Below are positions 1-14,999 of a DNA stretch of 64,000 bases, piece by piece. Each line of letters begins with the position of its first letter. Positions within the stretch are counted from its first letter, which is position 1. Made by a program: the position numbers and the translations under genes. The notes under the pieces are model-generated. The model saw only the letters and a list, made by a program, of their open reading frames with translations, was not told the DNA's origin and searched no databases. This DNA is from Pratylenchus scribneri (Eukaryota > Nematoda > Chromadorea > Rhabditida > Pratylenchidae): assembly GCA_030063045.1 (NCBI GenBank), contig JAQSEB010000050.1:1612001-1676000 (forward strand), read 5' to 3'.

Positions 1-2978
1 AGTTGTTGAGTAATGAGTTATTATAAACATGAGTCATATTCCAATTTTTGGATATGCTACGTACAAAATAAATCCGTCTTTTGCACCATTTTCCCATTCA
101 GCGCTGCCTCAAATTGGCCGTTGATTCGGAGTGGACCATCGGCGGCAATGCATTCCACCCCATTCCCGATGAAGCCATTTTCGCATTCACAACAATAGCC
201 GGCCCTATATTGGAGGCAATTTGCGTGTTGATGGCATTGGGCCCTGCCCTGTTGTGGAGTGCAACTCAAATCCGGCATTCGAAGGGGTGCAGGCAGAAGG
301 CGTGGAGGACGAATGGCGGAGGATTGGCCCAATTCTAGGAGGAAATGATAATTGGAATGGAATTTGAAGTGGAATGGTTTAAATTTCGGTGGTAATGAAA
401 CGCCCTTTTTCGAGAGGGGAAAGACTTACCATTGGAGGACAATGTGGAATAAGCAGAGCCGGCCAAATTTTCGGAAACAACACATAAAATAAGGTGGGAT
501 TTGGATGGAAATTTTGGGGGAATTTTAGATACTTGAACAAATGCAAAGGCTGCAATGATTGTCATCCAAGACCAAATTACAATTTGGTGGACAATTGTCC
601 CGGAATGGATCGGGCGGACATTCGGCTAAAAAATGGATTGAAATAAATGAAAGGAAAAGGGGGCACTCAACTAATTTGATCCTCTTGCTCGTATTCATTT
701 TGTTCCTAAATATTTAAATTGTAAATTAATTTGTTAAATCCAAAGTGGATTTGCCTGTTGATATTCGTATTCCTCATTGCCTGGCACTGCCGGTACTCTT
801 TGCTGACCATGTTGAGGATCAATTGGATGTGGACCCGAAATGCGATAAATGAACATTCCCAATTCATTGAAGTTTGTGGCTCTTTAGTGCGCGAAATTGA
901 ACATAATTTTCCATCATTTTCCCTTTTTTTTCCTCAGGATAGGCCCCAACTTGTCGCCTCGAATGAACCAATTTTGACAATTTTACTATCAAATTAAAGA
1001 GCAGACTTTTGGCAATCCAATGATATTAATTTTATCTAAATTGGTTCAGAATTTGATGGAATTATTTACAAAAAACACCGAATAATTCGCTAATCCATAG
1101 TTAACGACATTTTAAAAGGTTTTAAGAAGGAGACAATTTCATGGTTTCTAAACCAATTTCAATAAAATGAAAATTTAGATAGAGTTAAAGTTTGCTCTTT
1201 AATTTGATAGAAAAATTATAAAAAATGGTTTAGTTCTTGATGAGTTATTATAAATGGGGCAAAGTTAGTTTGAAGCGCCAAGTTGGGCTGCTGTTCCCTT
1301 TTTCTCCTCACTTTACGACATCCCCAATTGATGGTCCTCCAGAATTAAGCAATTTTTCGCTTCGTCCATCTGCAGAGAAGAATCCAGCCTGAGCCCATTT
1401 CCCATCCTCATCCACTTTTGTCCATTTTATTGTTGAATAAACCATCAAGGCATATGTTTGGTTTTGGTTGGTTGCCAAAGCCAACTGAAAGTGAGTAAAT
1501 TATTTTCTTGCCCCAACATTTAATTCCGCCTATTTGCCCCAAAATAATTCCGCCTATTTTCTCCAAAATAATTCCGCCTATTTGCCCCAAAATAATTCCG
1601 CCTATTTGCCCCAAAATAATTCCGCCTATTTGCCCCAAAATAATTCCGCCTATTTGCCCCAAAATAATTCAGCCTATTTGCCCCAAAATAATTCCGCCTA
1701 TTTGCCCCAAAATAATTGCGCCTATTTGCCCCAAAATAATTGCGCCTATTTGCCCCAAAATAATTCCGCCTGTTTTGCCCCAAAATAATTCCGCCTATTT
1801 GCCCCAAAATAATTCCGCCTATTTGCCCCAAAATAATTCCGCCTATTTGCCCCAAAATAATTCCACCTATTTGCCCCAAAATAATTCCGCCTATTTGCCC
1901 CAAAATAATTCCGCCTATTTGCCCCAAAATAATTCCGCCTATTTGCCCCAAAATAATTCCGCCTATTTGCCCCAAAATAATTCCGCCTATTTGCCCCAAA
2001 ATAATTCCGCCTATTTGCCCCAAAATAATTCCGCCTATTTGCCCCAAAATAATTGCGCCTATTTGCCCCAAAATAATTCCGCCTGTTTTGCCCCAAAATA
2101 ATTCCGCCTATTTGCCCCAAAATAATTCCGCCTATTTGCCCCAACATTTAATTCCGCCTATTTGCCCCAAAATAATTCCGCCTATTTGCCCCAAAATAAT
2201 TCCGCCTATTTGCCCCAAAATAATTCCGCCTATTTGCCCCAAAATAATTCCACCTATTTGCCCCAAAATAATTCCGCCTATTTGCCCCAAAATAATTCCG
2301 CCTATTTTGCCCACTATTTTGAATTTGAGAAAAGCTCAATTTGCCTCCACCTGGAATGTATTCGTGACATCACTCTTAGCATTGGCCATTCCATCCCAGG
2401 TGATCAACAGAACGGATGTGGCTTCGAATTCGTTGGCACCGAAAGCGCGACGAACTTTTGCCGAAATTTCCTTGGCCAACAAATTTGTTCCATTGGCATT
2501 TCTTCAAAACAAAATCAAAAAATGCTAATTTTGAATTCCCACAAAAAACCGATAAAATATCCTTCCCCCGCTGGAAGGGGCAAAAAATATGGCAATAATG
2601 TCTTTACGTTCCAAATCCAATTCATTCACATTTGGGTCTGAAAAAATTGGGATTTTAGGGAAAATTTTCCCTTGGGATAGGGAAAATCCCACCGAATGGG
2701 ACGCCCATGGAGATGGCCCCATTTTGTGCAATATAAATGGAATTGAATGGGCGCTCAAAATATGTAAATTGGCCCGGTGGATCACGTCGAACCAAAGGGC
2801 TATCATCGAAATGGAGTTGCTTTAAATGATGGAAGTAAAATGGGAAAATTAGGACACCGACCTCATCGCCTTGCTCAACGCCAAAAGGCAATTGAATGGC
2901 AGAATGGCAAAATTTAGAGGAGAGACAAATGGCCAAAATCAAGAAGATATTGGCGAATATATTAGCCATTTTCTGCAC
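1..2978 (-). CDS. nid-1: Nidogen (NID-1), N-terminal part, cut by window edge
   Basis: Basement-membrane glycoprotein that links laminin and collagen IV networks. Eight exons join in frame (357 codons): 2862-2978, 2693-2819, 2550-2637, 2351-2501, 1312-1484, 808-881, 533-625 and 87-334. Exon 1 encodes a signal peptide (ANIFLILAICLSSKFCHS). Exons 1-6 form the NIDO domain, with landmarks FNSIYIAQNGAIS, GGRIFYR, NTFQ and NELGMFIYRI. Exon 7 is a Cys-rich, antistasin-like segment. Exon 8 holds an EGF module (CHQHANC..CCECENGFIGNG) followed directly by DGPLRINGQF, the usual entry to the G2F beta-barrel, so the order is the nidogen order. The rest lies left of position 1. An acceptor-like TGCAG directly before the second ATG (2969) suggests trans-splicing and a start there. 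Intron 1 is only 42 nt. The intron at 1485-2350 is filled by a minisatellite, and the one at 882-1311 holds a foldback element. The family call is strong; some splice junctions are inferred from phase only. Confidence 0.85.
945..1267. mobile_element. Foldback element FB-A, degenerate copy (nid-1 intron)
   Basis: The left arm carries ATCAAATTAAAGAGCAGACT and TTGGTTCAGAATTTGATG. The right arm carries the inverse (GCTCTTTAATTTGATA) and ends TTGATGAGTTATTATAAATG. The arms are diverged compared with other copies. It lies wholly between nid-1 exons 5 and 6. No coding capacity is visible. Confidence 0.8.
1505..2312. repeat. 24-bp minisatellite array 1 (nid-1 intron)
   Basis: About 33 tandem copies of a 24-bp unit, CCGCCTATTTGCCCCAAAAT plus AATT, with point variants (CCACC, GCGCC) and occasional units reading TGTTTTGCC. 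Two interior units read CAACATTTAATTCC, at about 1514 and 2142, and may mark duplication of the array as blocks. Because 24 is a multiple of 3 and the unit has no stop on either strand, several frames are open. The resulting long ORFs are not genes. Confidence 0.97.
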
Positions 2979-5714
2979 TTGATTAAACCATTTTCAAAGG
3001 AGGAAATGGGGAAATGGGGAAAATATTGTTGTGGAGGGAAATGGTCACAAATATGGGGAAATGGGCAGAGGGCAATGTGGCAAACAAATCAATGTGTGGA
3101 CGACGGATGGATGCGCGGAGGATGGGCGCCCATTATGGATGTGTTGTGCCCCTTCCATCCGATGACCTTTTTCGCGCGCCGGGCACCCATTCATTTTGGG
3201 CCGTTCCCATTCCCTCCTCTCTATTCATCCATTCTTCAAAATTGCCCATTTTCCTTATAATAAGTTTTGGGATTGGGGCAAAATGCTACATTTTGATGAA
3301 TGAGGGAAAATCCTAGGGAAATGAATTGGGCGAAAATCCTGGCTGAGGGAAATTAATTGGGCGCATGAGGAAATGAATGGAATATTGAGCGGTAGGATGG
3401 ATGAGTTTGAATTTGAATGGACGAAAGGAATATAAAAAAATTAGCGGGAAAAATTACGACAGGAGTTTTTGGTTTTGCTTGGCTTATCTGTGGCCAATTT
3501 TTTGTTTTATAGGCGTCTGTCCTTTTTGGGCAAAAAAATGCTGACTAATGAGAAAAATTGAGGCAAGGGAGTGGACATTTTAGTGGTTTCTTGGAAAGAA
3601 AAGTAAGGAAAATTATTTTATCAATCAAAAAAATGGCCAAATGTATTCATCTCTACCAAATTACAGATTAAAGTTGACTCCTTTTCTCATTTAATCAAGC
3701 TGATTATGGTCTAGGGAAAACATTAATCGGAATAAGAATAACCGATTTATTTAAAAAAAAGAAAGCAAAAGATGGCATTCATTAAAATAGAAAAGCAGTT
3801 TATAATTGGCTTTGTCAACAAAATTATTTATCATCCTCTTTTCTTTCATTCCTTCTGTATGAGAGAAAAGGTGGGTTTAATTAAAAAGACGGATGGGGGC
3901 AATATTTGATTGATAGATTGTGACTGGGCGATTAGGCAAAAAGTGGCGGTACAGTAGGACATAGGGAAAGGACCTTATTAGGCATTATTGGCATTGATAA
4001 TAATGTTTGGTGATGCCTGCTGATGATTGGATGCTGCCCAACGATCAGCCAATTCTTTCCCTTCATCCTATTTTATTGTATCGCATAGGTTAAAATAAAA
4101 ATGGATGGAATATGATTGTGACTGCTTTTCAACAAATTATAAAAACTCAAAATGGCTAATATTTTGTCGTCAAATTCCATTTTTCTAATTGATTGATATG
4201 TAACTTCGCATTGGATCGAAATTGATAATCTTTGCCCATTCTGGAACATGGTATTCCAGCAAACTCTTCAACTCATCAGTGTATTATTGACTAAAACTAA
4301 TTCATTTAATTACGGAAGCAAAAGATTACATTATTAAAATGAAAAAATATTTTTGGAGAGTTTTTCAAGAAACCAATTAAAATGTATTATTTTTTCTGAA
4401 TTGATTATTATAATATTTAAATTTTGATTGTATTTTAATATTTAAATTAGTGTAATTTAACCACGTATTAATTAGATAGTTTTTTTATGCAATAAATTCT
4501 ATTCTTCTTATTCTTCCCCAATCCAATCCTAATAAGTTCATTCATTTAATTTAATTTCATATTCATCTCATCGACGATTCCCCATCAATATTGCCCGAGG
4601 TAAAATGATACATTTTCATTTGATGAATGCCTACAAAAATGCCTTCCAAAAGTAGTAGGCATGAACATGATAACTGTCTACAAAATTACCTTCCGTAGAA
4701 ATGATAAATTTTGATTGCATTTTAAATTTTAATGTTTAAATTAGAATTTAACACAACATTTGATAATTTTGCCTGTTAAATTTACTTCCATTCTTCCCCA
4801 ATGCGCAAATCCAATCTCCGGGTTCATTCATTTAATTTCCTATTCATCCCCCATCGACGGTTCTCCATCAATTTTACCTCTATTTTGGCACAACAAATCT
4901 GACTAGTTTTCTCCATGGCAACAATTTTTACTGACAAGCCAGAGAGAATGTTAGACAGCAGCTGCCATAAATGCTTTAAAACGACCTCCAGCTGCTAAAA
5001 GGCACCTTTAACTACCTGCAAAAAGCAGAGCGCAGACACCAAAATATGACACCGTTCTGGGCTGGCTGTTGTCCTCATCCAATTGTGCCTATTCTACTTA
5101 TTATTATTACATTGTATCCTCACCTCATCAATATAGCCCCATAGTCGGCCCACAAACCATTCATCAATAATCTCGCCTACTTTCTCCATTTCACTTCACC
5201 CCCAGCTTTTATTGGCATGTTTGTGACATAGCCCCTCTTCCATGTAAATTTTCAATCCTGGATTAATAAACGGCCCAGCCCTTCTTCCTTCCCCATTCCC
5301 ACCATTTATGGCCAATATTGATAGAATATGAAGAGGGGAAAAGGTGTGAAAAGAAGAGCGAATTTTACAAGCTTATCCCCTTCATGTTTATTTGCTTGTG
5401 CCCTTCCTCCTAACTTCCATTCATCCGCCAAATTGCGGTGTTCCCCCCGCCAAAACCAAGTCTTTATCTGCTGGCAGACTGGCAATGGCAATTCGCTAAC
5501 TTATTCAACCATCATTCGACGACAAAAGACCAATAACAATAGAAAAGCCCCTCAATCTTGTTTTTTCCCCTCCGTATAGGCAACCAACCAAAAGTCGTCA
5601 ATACTTTTACCTTCCATTTCCGTTTTTTTAAAGTATTTAAAAAAAATTAGCCTAAATATGATTTAAAATTTAATGAATTTAAATTATCTGCTAATTCTTC
5701 AAACCGTAAAATAA
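2979..5714. other. Divergent intergenic region nid-1 / mapk-15
   Basis: No gene was recognised. It lies between the divergent starts of nid-1 and mapk-15 and so should hold both promoters. The stretch 3000-3300 is moderately G-rich with open but unconvincing frames. The stretch 3600-5700 is AT-rich. It contains a diverged direct duplication: about 4390-4610 and 4690-4890 share TTTAAATTTTAATGTTTAAA-like sequence followed by TTCATTCATTTAATTTC and CATCGACG.TTC.CCATCAAT. Confidence 0.6.
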
Positions 5715-9099
<3,385 letters not shown>

Positions 9100-9782
9100 T
9101 TAATTAGTCCTAAATCCGATTAATTTTATTTAATAATTATTTGTATTTTTGAAATTTTAAATTGTCTGTTTTATAAATTCGATTTAATATTTTATCGATT
9201 GCTTTTATATTTATGATGGATGATGGTTTAAAATTAAAACCACATTGTTTACCTTTGATTTAAAATTTATTAGGAATTTGTTGGCTCTGCTGATTCACCC
9301 ACCCTCACCATTTATAACTTTTTTTTTATTTATTTTTATTTTATTGTAAAAAAATTGTCGAAAATCTTAAATTCGGGAATGGATTCATCGTTCATCTACA
9401 TTTTCCGAATTCCAACGAACGAAACGATGATGAATGAATGAAATGATTAAGTAAATAGGCGGAGGAAGGACAAATCATCCATTTAAAACAGCTAGGGGCT
9501 AGGAGCTAGAGCTAGGTTAGGTTAGGTTAGTTTTGTTTTGTATTTTGTTGACAAGCAAGAAGCAAGCGAGAATGAGGATGTATCATTGATGGTTGAAATC
9601 TTGAGTGGAGATCGGGAATTTAGAAAAGAGGAATGTTTAAAGATGGCTTCGTGGCCAAATCATCCTTTTGTTTCTTAAGATTACTAATCTTTTTTTAATG
9701 TCAATTTAGAAAGCATAAATGAAATACCTAACATATTTTTTATAATTTAATTTTCAACTTCTGTTGAATGAATTGAATATAA
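9100..9782. other. Intergenic spacer mapk-15 / hipr-1
   Basis: 683 bp between two genes on the same strand, AT-rich, with no ORF of interest. It holds the mapk-15 3' UTR and a short run of GGTTA-type repeats at about 9505-9535 (GCTAGGTTAGGTTAGGTTAG). The spacing is longer than typical operon gaps of about 100 bp, so an operon is not supported. Confidence 0.6.
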
Positions 9783-12700
9783 ATGCAAGAAGAAGCGTTT
9801 GTAAAATCTCAGGTTAATATTTTATGTTTTAAAAGTATTAAATTAATCTTTACATTTTTCAGTTAATCGCATTTTGCAAGGCATTAAGCAAAGTTGAAGC
9901 ACCGCTCAAGCAGAAACATGTCCGGGCTCTTGTCGTTGGAACTGTGGGTTTTTTTATTCAAAATAAAAGCAAAATATTTAGCATAAACTCCGCTCTTCCC
10001 GCATATTTTGGCATGCAGTTTCGCGGGTCCAACTGGAAAAGAATCCCGTTCTTTCATGGAAATTCTGTCAATTATTGCATAAATTGATTCATGATGGCCA
10101 CCGGAAAGTCACCGAGTTAGTTTTTAATAAATATTTTTAATCTTTAAAATATTTTTATAGGGAAAGTGTAAATCATGTGAACAGATTGACCCAATTGGGC
10201 AATTTTTGGCAACATTTGAGGAGCTCCGGATATGGACAAGCAAATACTTGCTATTGCAAATTGTTAGTTAGTCGACTTCAATTCCATAAAAAGGTTAACT
10301 TTTTTATTTGTTACAAGTAATTAATTTATTTTGAAGTATCCAAGTATTCCCGGCAATTTGAATGTAAATCAACGACAATTGGAAGTGTTGACGGCGGATG
10401 TGAATGAAACTTATGGTTTACTAATTAATGAACAAAATGAAATGATTTTTAATCAATTTAAGAGCTAACAATTGACATTTTGGACCAAATGGAAGAATTG
10501 CTGAACTTGAAAGCGACAAGTAAGTCAAAAGCAACATTACATTAGTGCATTAAGGACCTGGTTTATTGGTCAACTCGATAGTTTTTCATCTAAAAATTAT
10601 TTTAGAATACATAAAAGTGACAATACAATCAAGTCTGAAAAAAATTATTGTCCTTTGAGCGGGTTCGAACCCGAGACCTAAATTTGCAGAAGTTAATATT
10701 TCATTTGGGTCGAAAATTTTCAAAATTTTACTAAAATCAATATTATGCTTTTCAAATTGATTAATTTTCCTGTATTTTAGTTATGCAAATTATGGATTCT
10801 CTGCGTTGGAGTTCATTGGTGCCACAAGGTCAATGTTTGTTGGCGCCGTTGATTCTGGTCATTTTGGATACAAGCAAACTTTGTAAGAAAATAAATAAAT
10901 TAAAAAAAATTTAATCAATAAATTTAGATGATTATTCCGTGAAAGCATTGTTCAAATTGCATTCAAATTTGCCGGCCGATACACTCGTCGGGCATCGCGA
11001 ACGATTCTATGACATTTTTAGACGCACCAAAAAATTCTATGAAGAAACTGGCAATCTTCAATATTTCAAATATTTGGTCCAAATTCCAACTTTGCCAACA
11101 GTAAAAATCAATGCAAATTATTTTCGCAATTCTTTGATTTTTAGACGGCACCCAATTTTCAACAAGCATCCGAATTGGACGATTATCAGCCACCACAGGC
11201 ATATTTACATGCGGCAACCGCATCCGAGAGTGGTGATCAAACACCGCCGGATGATGCTCAATCAGTCAGCGATGAGGTTGGGAGCAAAATAAAATATTAA
11301 TTTTAGGGAAAAGGTTTTTTGCAAGAAAAATACCATACTTTTTCCAATATTTTGTTTACCTTAAGTCATATAAACCCTATACTAATGGGTAGAGCTGGTC
11401 GAGAAGCATCGATTGATATATTGATTATCACGGTTTGGTTTCAAAGTTGAAAGTATATTAAACCATCCTAACCATATTTGATTTTTTTATAAATTTGGTT
11501 TTGGTCGAAACCCTCTGTAATCTAATAATCTTTATCAATTGATTTAAGGTTTTTAGAGTTTAGACGCGATAAGATAAAGCATTAAAAAGTTAATGCACTT
11601 TCGGCAAAAAAATCCACGCCAATTATTTAAATAAAAAATAAATGGGAAAATATTTTCAGCAAATAAACACCATAATTGACCTTTCAATGCCCCAAATGGA
11701 CACAATTTCAATGGCCGAGTCGACATTCTCCGCATTGACTGGCCCATCGACTTCGCAGGAAACTGTCGCATTATTCGATCCAAAGTAAATTATGAAAATA
11801 TATTTAATTAATAATTAAAATATATTTTAAGGGATGAAATTATTGCTCGATTGAGACAGGATATTGATGTGGAAAGAGAGACAAAGGAAAGACTGATTCA
11901 AGGTAAATTTTTTACATTGTTAACAATAGCGCGTTTGGGACCTATAAATTTTGTTCCAATTACTATATTTGGTCTAGAAATACTTTAGAAATTTATAAAA
12001 ATGCATAAAAGTGACAATTAAGTCCGAAAAAAATTACCGTCCTCGGAGCGGATTCGAACCCGAGTACTAAATTTTTTGCAGTGAAAACTTCCCCATTAGG
12101 CCAAAAATTTTTAAATAATTTTTTTGGAACAATCTTCAATTTAAGGTCATAAAAGCGCTAGTTTAGCTTTAATTTTTTATTTTAAAATGTAAATTCTTAT
12201 TAAGAGGCCCGAATGCGAATTGAACAATATGAGACGCGTTTGGTTCAAATGAAGCAGGAAATTGATTTGCATAAAGAGGCGGCCGAAGAAAAGACCAAAG
12301 AATTGGAAGAATTGCGAGCGATGGGAACATCCAACCAGGAACAGGAAAAACAATCGAAAGACGAAATTGAGAGGAAAGCAAATGAAAGCGAACAAAAATA
12401 TGCAAAATTGAAGGGAGTTTATCAGCAGCTGAGGGAAGATCATATCAAGGTTTGTGATATGAATCGATTATTTAATTTGTCGAAAAAAACATTGAAAATC
12501 CCAAAAAGATTATAATGGTTCGGAAGTGTATCCTAGACTCATAAAACATACTCAAGCGATAGTTTCAAGACGCTTTGATTATATTTTGGTCTAACTTTTC
12601 TTATTCCATGCAACGGAGCCAAGTAGCTCAGTTGGTTAAACCGCCCATTTCTTCCTCAACGATCGAAAGTTCGATACACGGTGGCGGCAAATGATTTTTT

Positions 12701-14417
12701 TAATAAATTTTTTTAATCAAAAAACAAAAATTGGTTTAAACCATTTAAAACCTTTTAATTGTTGACCAAACCATACCCAAAATTATATACCATTCAATGC
12801 GTATTGACCAGCTCTATCCAATTTTGGGTATATTTGGTTTGTGAATATAGGACAAACCCACTTTAAATTTAAACCATTAGATTTATTTTGGCATTCTTTT
12901 CGTCAAATTAAATATAATCCAAATTTTAATCAAATATTTACATTACAAAATCACATTTTCAGGCATTGACTGAAATCCGGGAATTGCGTGCCAAAATTGA
13001 AGCGAATAACACAGCCACTGACCGGAAAGAGGAAGAATTGCAAGCAATGAAGAGGGAATTTGAGCAATCACTGGAGGAATTGATGAAAGCGTTGCCCAGC
13101 GAGGGAGCAGGCGATTTGGATGCCGAAACTGTGGGCAAACAATTGGAAGAGGAAATGCGACGAATGGATGAGGCCATTGCGGCGGCGGTTGCTCATATTG
13201 ATGAATTGCAGAAAAAGAGGTTTTTGGGAATTTTAATTAATTAAAAAATGATTATTAAATTATAAATAAAAATAAAATATTATTTAGTCGAGAAGAGAAC
13301 AGTGGACTGCGTTTGGAGGTGAACGACAAAATCCTCCATTCCTGCAATGCCCTGATGAATGCTGTCCGTGAGTTGGTGATTCGAAGCAAAGAAGTGCAAG
13401 AAGAAATTGTGAAACAAAGTGGCGGTTCGGCAACCCCGGTTGAATTTTACAAGAAGAATCATCTTTGGACTGAAGGTAATTTTATTGGGATTTTAAAAAA
13501 ATAAAGGTGATAACACTAACGGATTGGGGGTAGATTTTTGGTTAAAATAAATTTAATTCGTCTAGAAATGTACAGTAGAATTTATAAAAATGAATAAAAG
13601 TGTGAAAATCAAGCCCGAAAAAATATTGTCCTCAGATCGGATTCGAACCCGAGACCTAAAATTCTGTAAGAAGGATTCTCCATTCAGCCAAAAAAATTTT
13701 CGAAAATTTTTTCGTGATAAAATCTTTAATGAACCTTAATCAGCCTAAACCTAGCGGTATATTCATGACAAAGTTCATCATTTTTTAAAGGCCTCATATC
13801 CGGTGGAAGGGCCGTTGGAGTGGCGGCCACGGAACTGCTGAAATCGGCGGACAGCCTCATAATGGGCAAAGGAGGCAAATTTGAACATTTAATTGTGGCA
13901 GCACAGTCCGTTGGTGCAAGGTTTGCTCTGAATTATGAGAAAATATTATTTGTAAAATATTTTTTAGTGTGGCTCAACTCTTTGTCTCGTCGAGGGTGAA
14001 AGCGGAGAAAGGATCAAAAAATATGGCTCAATTGGGTGCCGCTTCAAAGGCTGTGAATAAATGCACTGCCGAATTGGTTGGCACTGTCAAAAATGGACAG
14101 CAATCATTGGCAGAAGAACGTAAAAAATAATTTAAATTTAATTAATTTATTAAATTATTCAGAATTACTCGATTTTTCAACTCTTTCTTTGCATGAAGCA
14201 AAGAAGGAAGAAATGGAATCACAAGTAAGAACATTGGAATTGGAGGCGGAACTGACCAAAGAAAGGTTTTTCCAATATTTTAATTATTCCAAAAATCTAA
14301 TTTTGAAGACTTCGTTTGGCCGCTCTGAGGAAGCAACATTTTCATTTGGCTCAATTGGTCTCCACCAATAAGCAGGAGAATGGGAATAAAGCAGAAAAAT
14401 CGGATGAGATGAATTGA
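9783..14417 (+). CDS. hipr-1: Huntingtin-interacting protein 1-related (HIP1R/Sla2) adaptor
   Basis: Endocytic adaptor that couples clathrin coats and PIP2 membranes to F-actin. The first exons are 9783-9812, 9863-9943, 9982-10115, 10161-10293, 10337-10415, 10463-10519, 10781-10882, 10928-11100, 11145-11276, about 11660-11786 and about 11832-11901. They encode an ANTH domain with LSWKFCQLLHKLIHDGH, PGNLNVNQRQLE, KALFKLHSNLPADTL and GNLQYFKYLVQIP. Coiled-coil exons follow (about 12204-12448, 12961-13219, 13288-13475). The C-terminus is a talin-like I/LWEQ (THATCH) domain (HSCNALMNAVRELV, ISGGRAVGVAATELLKSAD, KGSKNMAQLGAASKAVNKC). The stop is at 14415-14417. The start is the first ATG that leads into the ANTH reading frame; a further upstream exon cannot be excluded. 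Introns at about 10520-10780, 11277-11659, 11902-12203, 12449-12960 and 13476-13790 carry SINE-like or dispersed repeats. Confidence 0.9.
10555..10760 (-). repeat. SINE-like tRNA-derived sequence (hipr-1 intron)
   Basis: Contains GAGCGGGTTCGAACCCGAGA followed by CCTAAATTTGC, preceded by a conserved lead of the type ATACATAAAAGTGACAA. This is the same unit as at 11930-12130, 13555-13730, 45540-45735, 47940-48075, 61555-61735 and 61740-61875. In reverse complement it gives the Pol III B-box GGTTCGAACCC. Confidence 0.75.
11930..12130 (-). repeat. SINE-like tRNA-derived sequence (hipr-1 intron)
   Basis: Carries the lead ATGCATAAAAGTGACAATTA, then CGGAGCGGATTCGAACCCGA and a 3' part resembling a tRNA A-box region (CCCCATTAGGCC). 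It sits wholly inside a hipr-1 intron. Confidence 0.75.
12610..12695 (+). repeat. tRNA-like sequence (pseudo-tRNA or SINE head)
   Basis: Has a good A-box (TAGCTCAGTTGG) and a weak B-box (AAAGTTCGATACAC). The ends do not form a convincing acceptor stem. It lies in a hipr-1 intron just before a copy of the TTTAAACC-type dispersed repeat. Most likely a SINE head or tRNA relic. Confidence 0.5.
12715..12880. repeat. Dispersed repeat D (GGTTTAAACC family)
   Basis: Contains TTTAAACCATTTAAAACC, TTAATTGTTGACCAAACCAT, CATTCAATGCGTATTGACCA and GCTCTATCCAATTTTGGGTA. Related copies lie at about 11380-11530 (hipr-1 intron), 24880-25110 (intergenic) and 55290-55495 (PTR intron). Some copies are in the opposite orientation. 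Confidence 0.75.
13555..13730 (-). repeat. SINE-like tRNA-derived sequence (hipr-1 intron)
   Basis: Contains CAGATCGGATTCGAACCCGA followed by GACCTAAAATTCTG and the conserved AATGAATAAAAGTG lead. It belongs to the same family as the other intronic copies. Confidence 0.75.
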
Positions 14418-14999
14418 ATGGGAATTTTACGGCGAACGAAAATCCAAAATTGACTAATTTGCTCTATCAAAATAGACTCCAAAATTTCCTTCCCCACATT
14501 TTTTGATATTTTGCCAGTAATTTTGAGGAGGAATTCTATCATTTTTCTTAAACACATTCTATTTTATTCCCAATTTTCACACAAAATTCTTCAATTCAAA
14601 TTCCATTTTCCATATTGACTGAATTTTTGTACCTTCCAATCTCTCGACCACCATCTCCGCCAATTCAAATACTTCATAATTAAACATTAAAAGTTAAATG
14701 TGATCGATAAAAAATTTTATTCAAATTGATTCTAAAAATAATAATACAAAAATTATTCAATAGAATTAAATTTCAGACTAGGCAATTAAATATTACACCT
14801 TTTACAAATTAATTGAGCGGAAAATATGTGTGGCTTATACAAAATTGGGGGGGGATTACAACATATTAAGAGGGGTAAATAATATCTTTTGCGTTATTAT
14901 TTGTAAAAATGAGATTCATTTTGGGGGTTAATTAATGGTGTATTATTATGTGTGTTTTTCCTAAATTAAATATTAATTTTTATGGGTTATGGCTATTCA
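14418..14999. other. Convergent 3' spacer hipr-1 / rcn-1
   Basis: 582 bp between the stops of hipr-1 (+) and rcn-1 (-), AT-rich. It is expected to hold both 3' UTRs. No other feature is seen, apart from a run of nine G at about 14850. Confidence 0.6.

Noticed and set aside
430..490. Extra nid-1 exon in the frame reading ENLAGSAYSTLSSNG
   Set aside because: There is no acceptor in front of it, and direct joining of 533 to 334 preserves phase.
1508..2528. Long overlapping ORFs on both strands in the minisatellite (and the equivalents at 30.8, 41.0, 52.9 and 56.4 kb)
   Set aside because: They are translations of a 24-bp unit without stops in most frames, giving 8-residue periodic peptides. There is no start context, no splice logic, and the arrays sit inside introns of real genes.
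9100..9782. mapk-15/hipr-1 operon
   Set aside because: The gap of nearly 700 bp is much longer than usual nematode operon spacing, and no clear downstream trans-splice acceptor with a U-rich element was seen.
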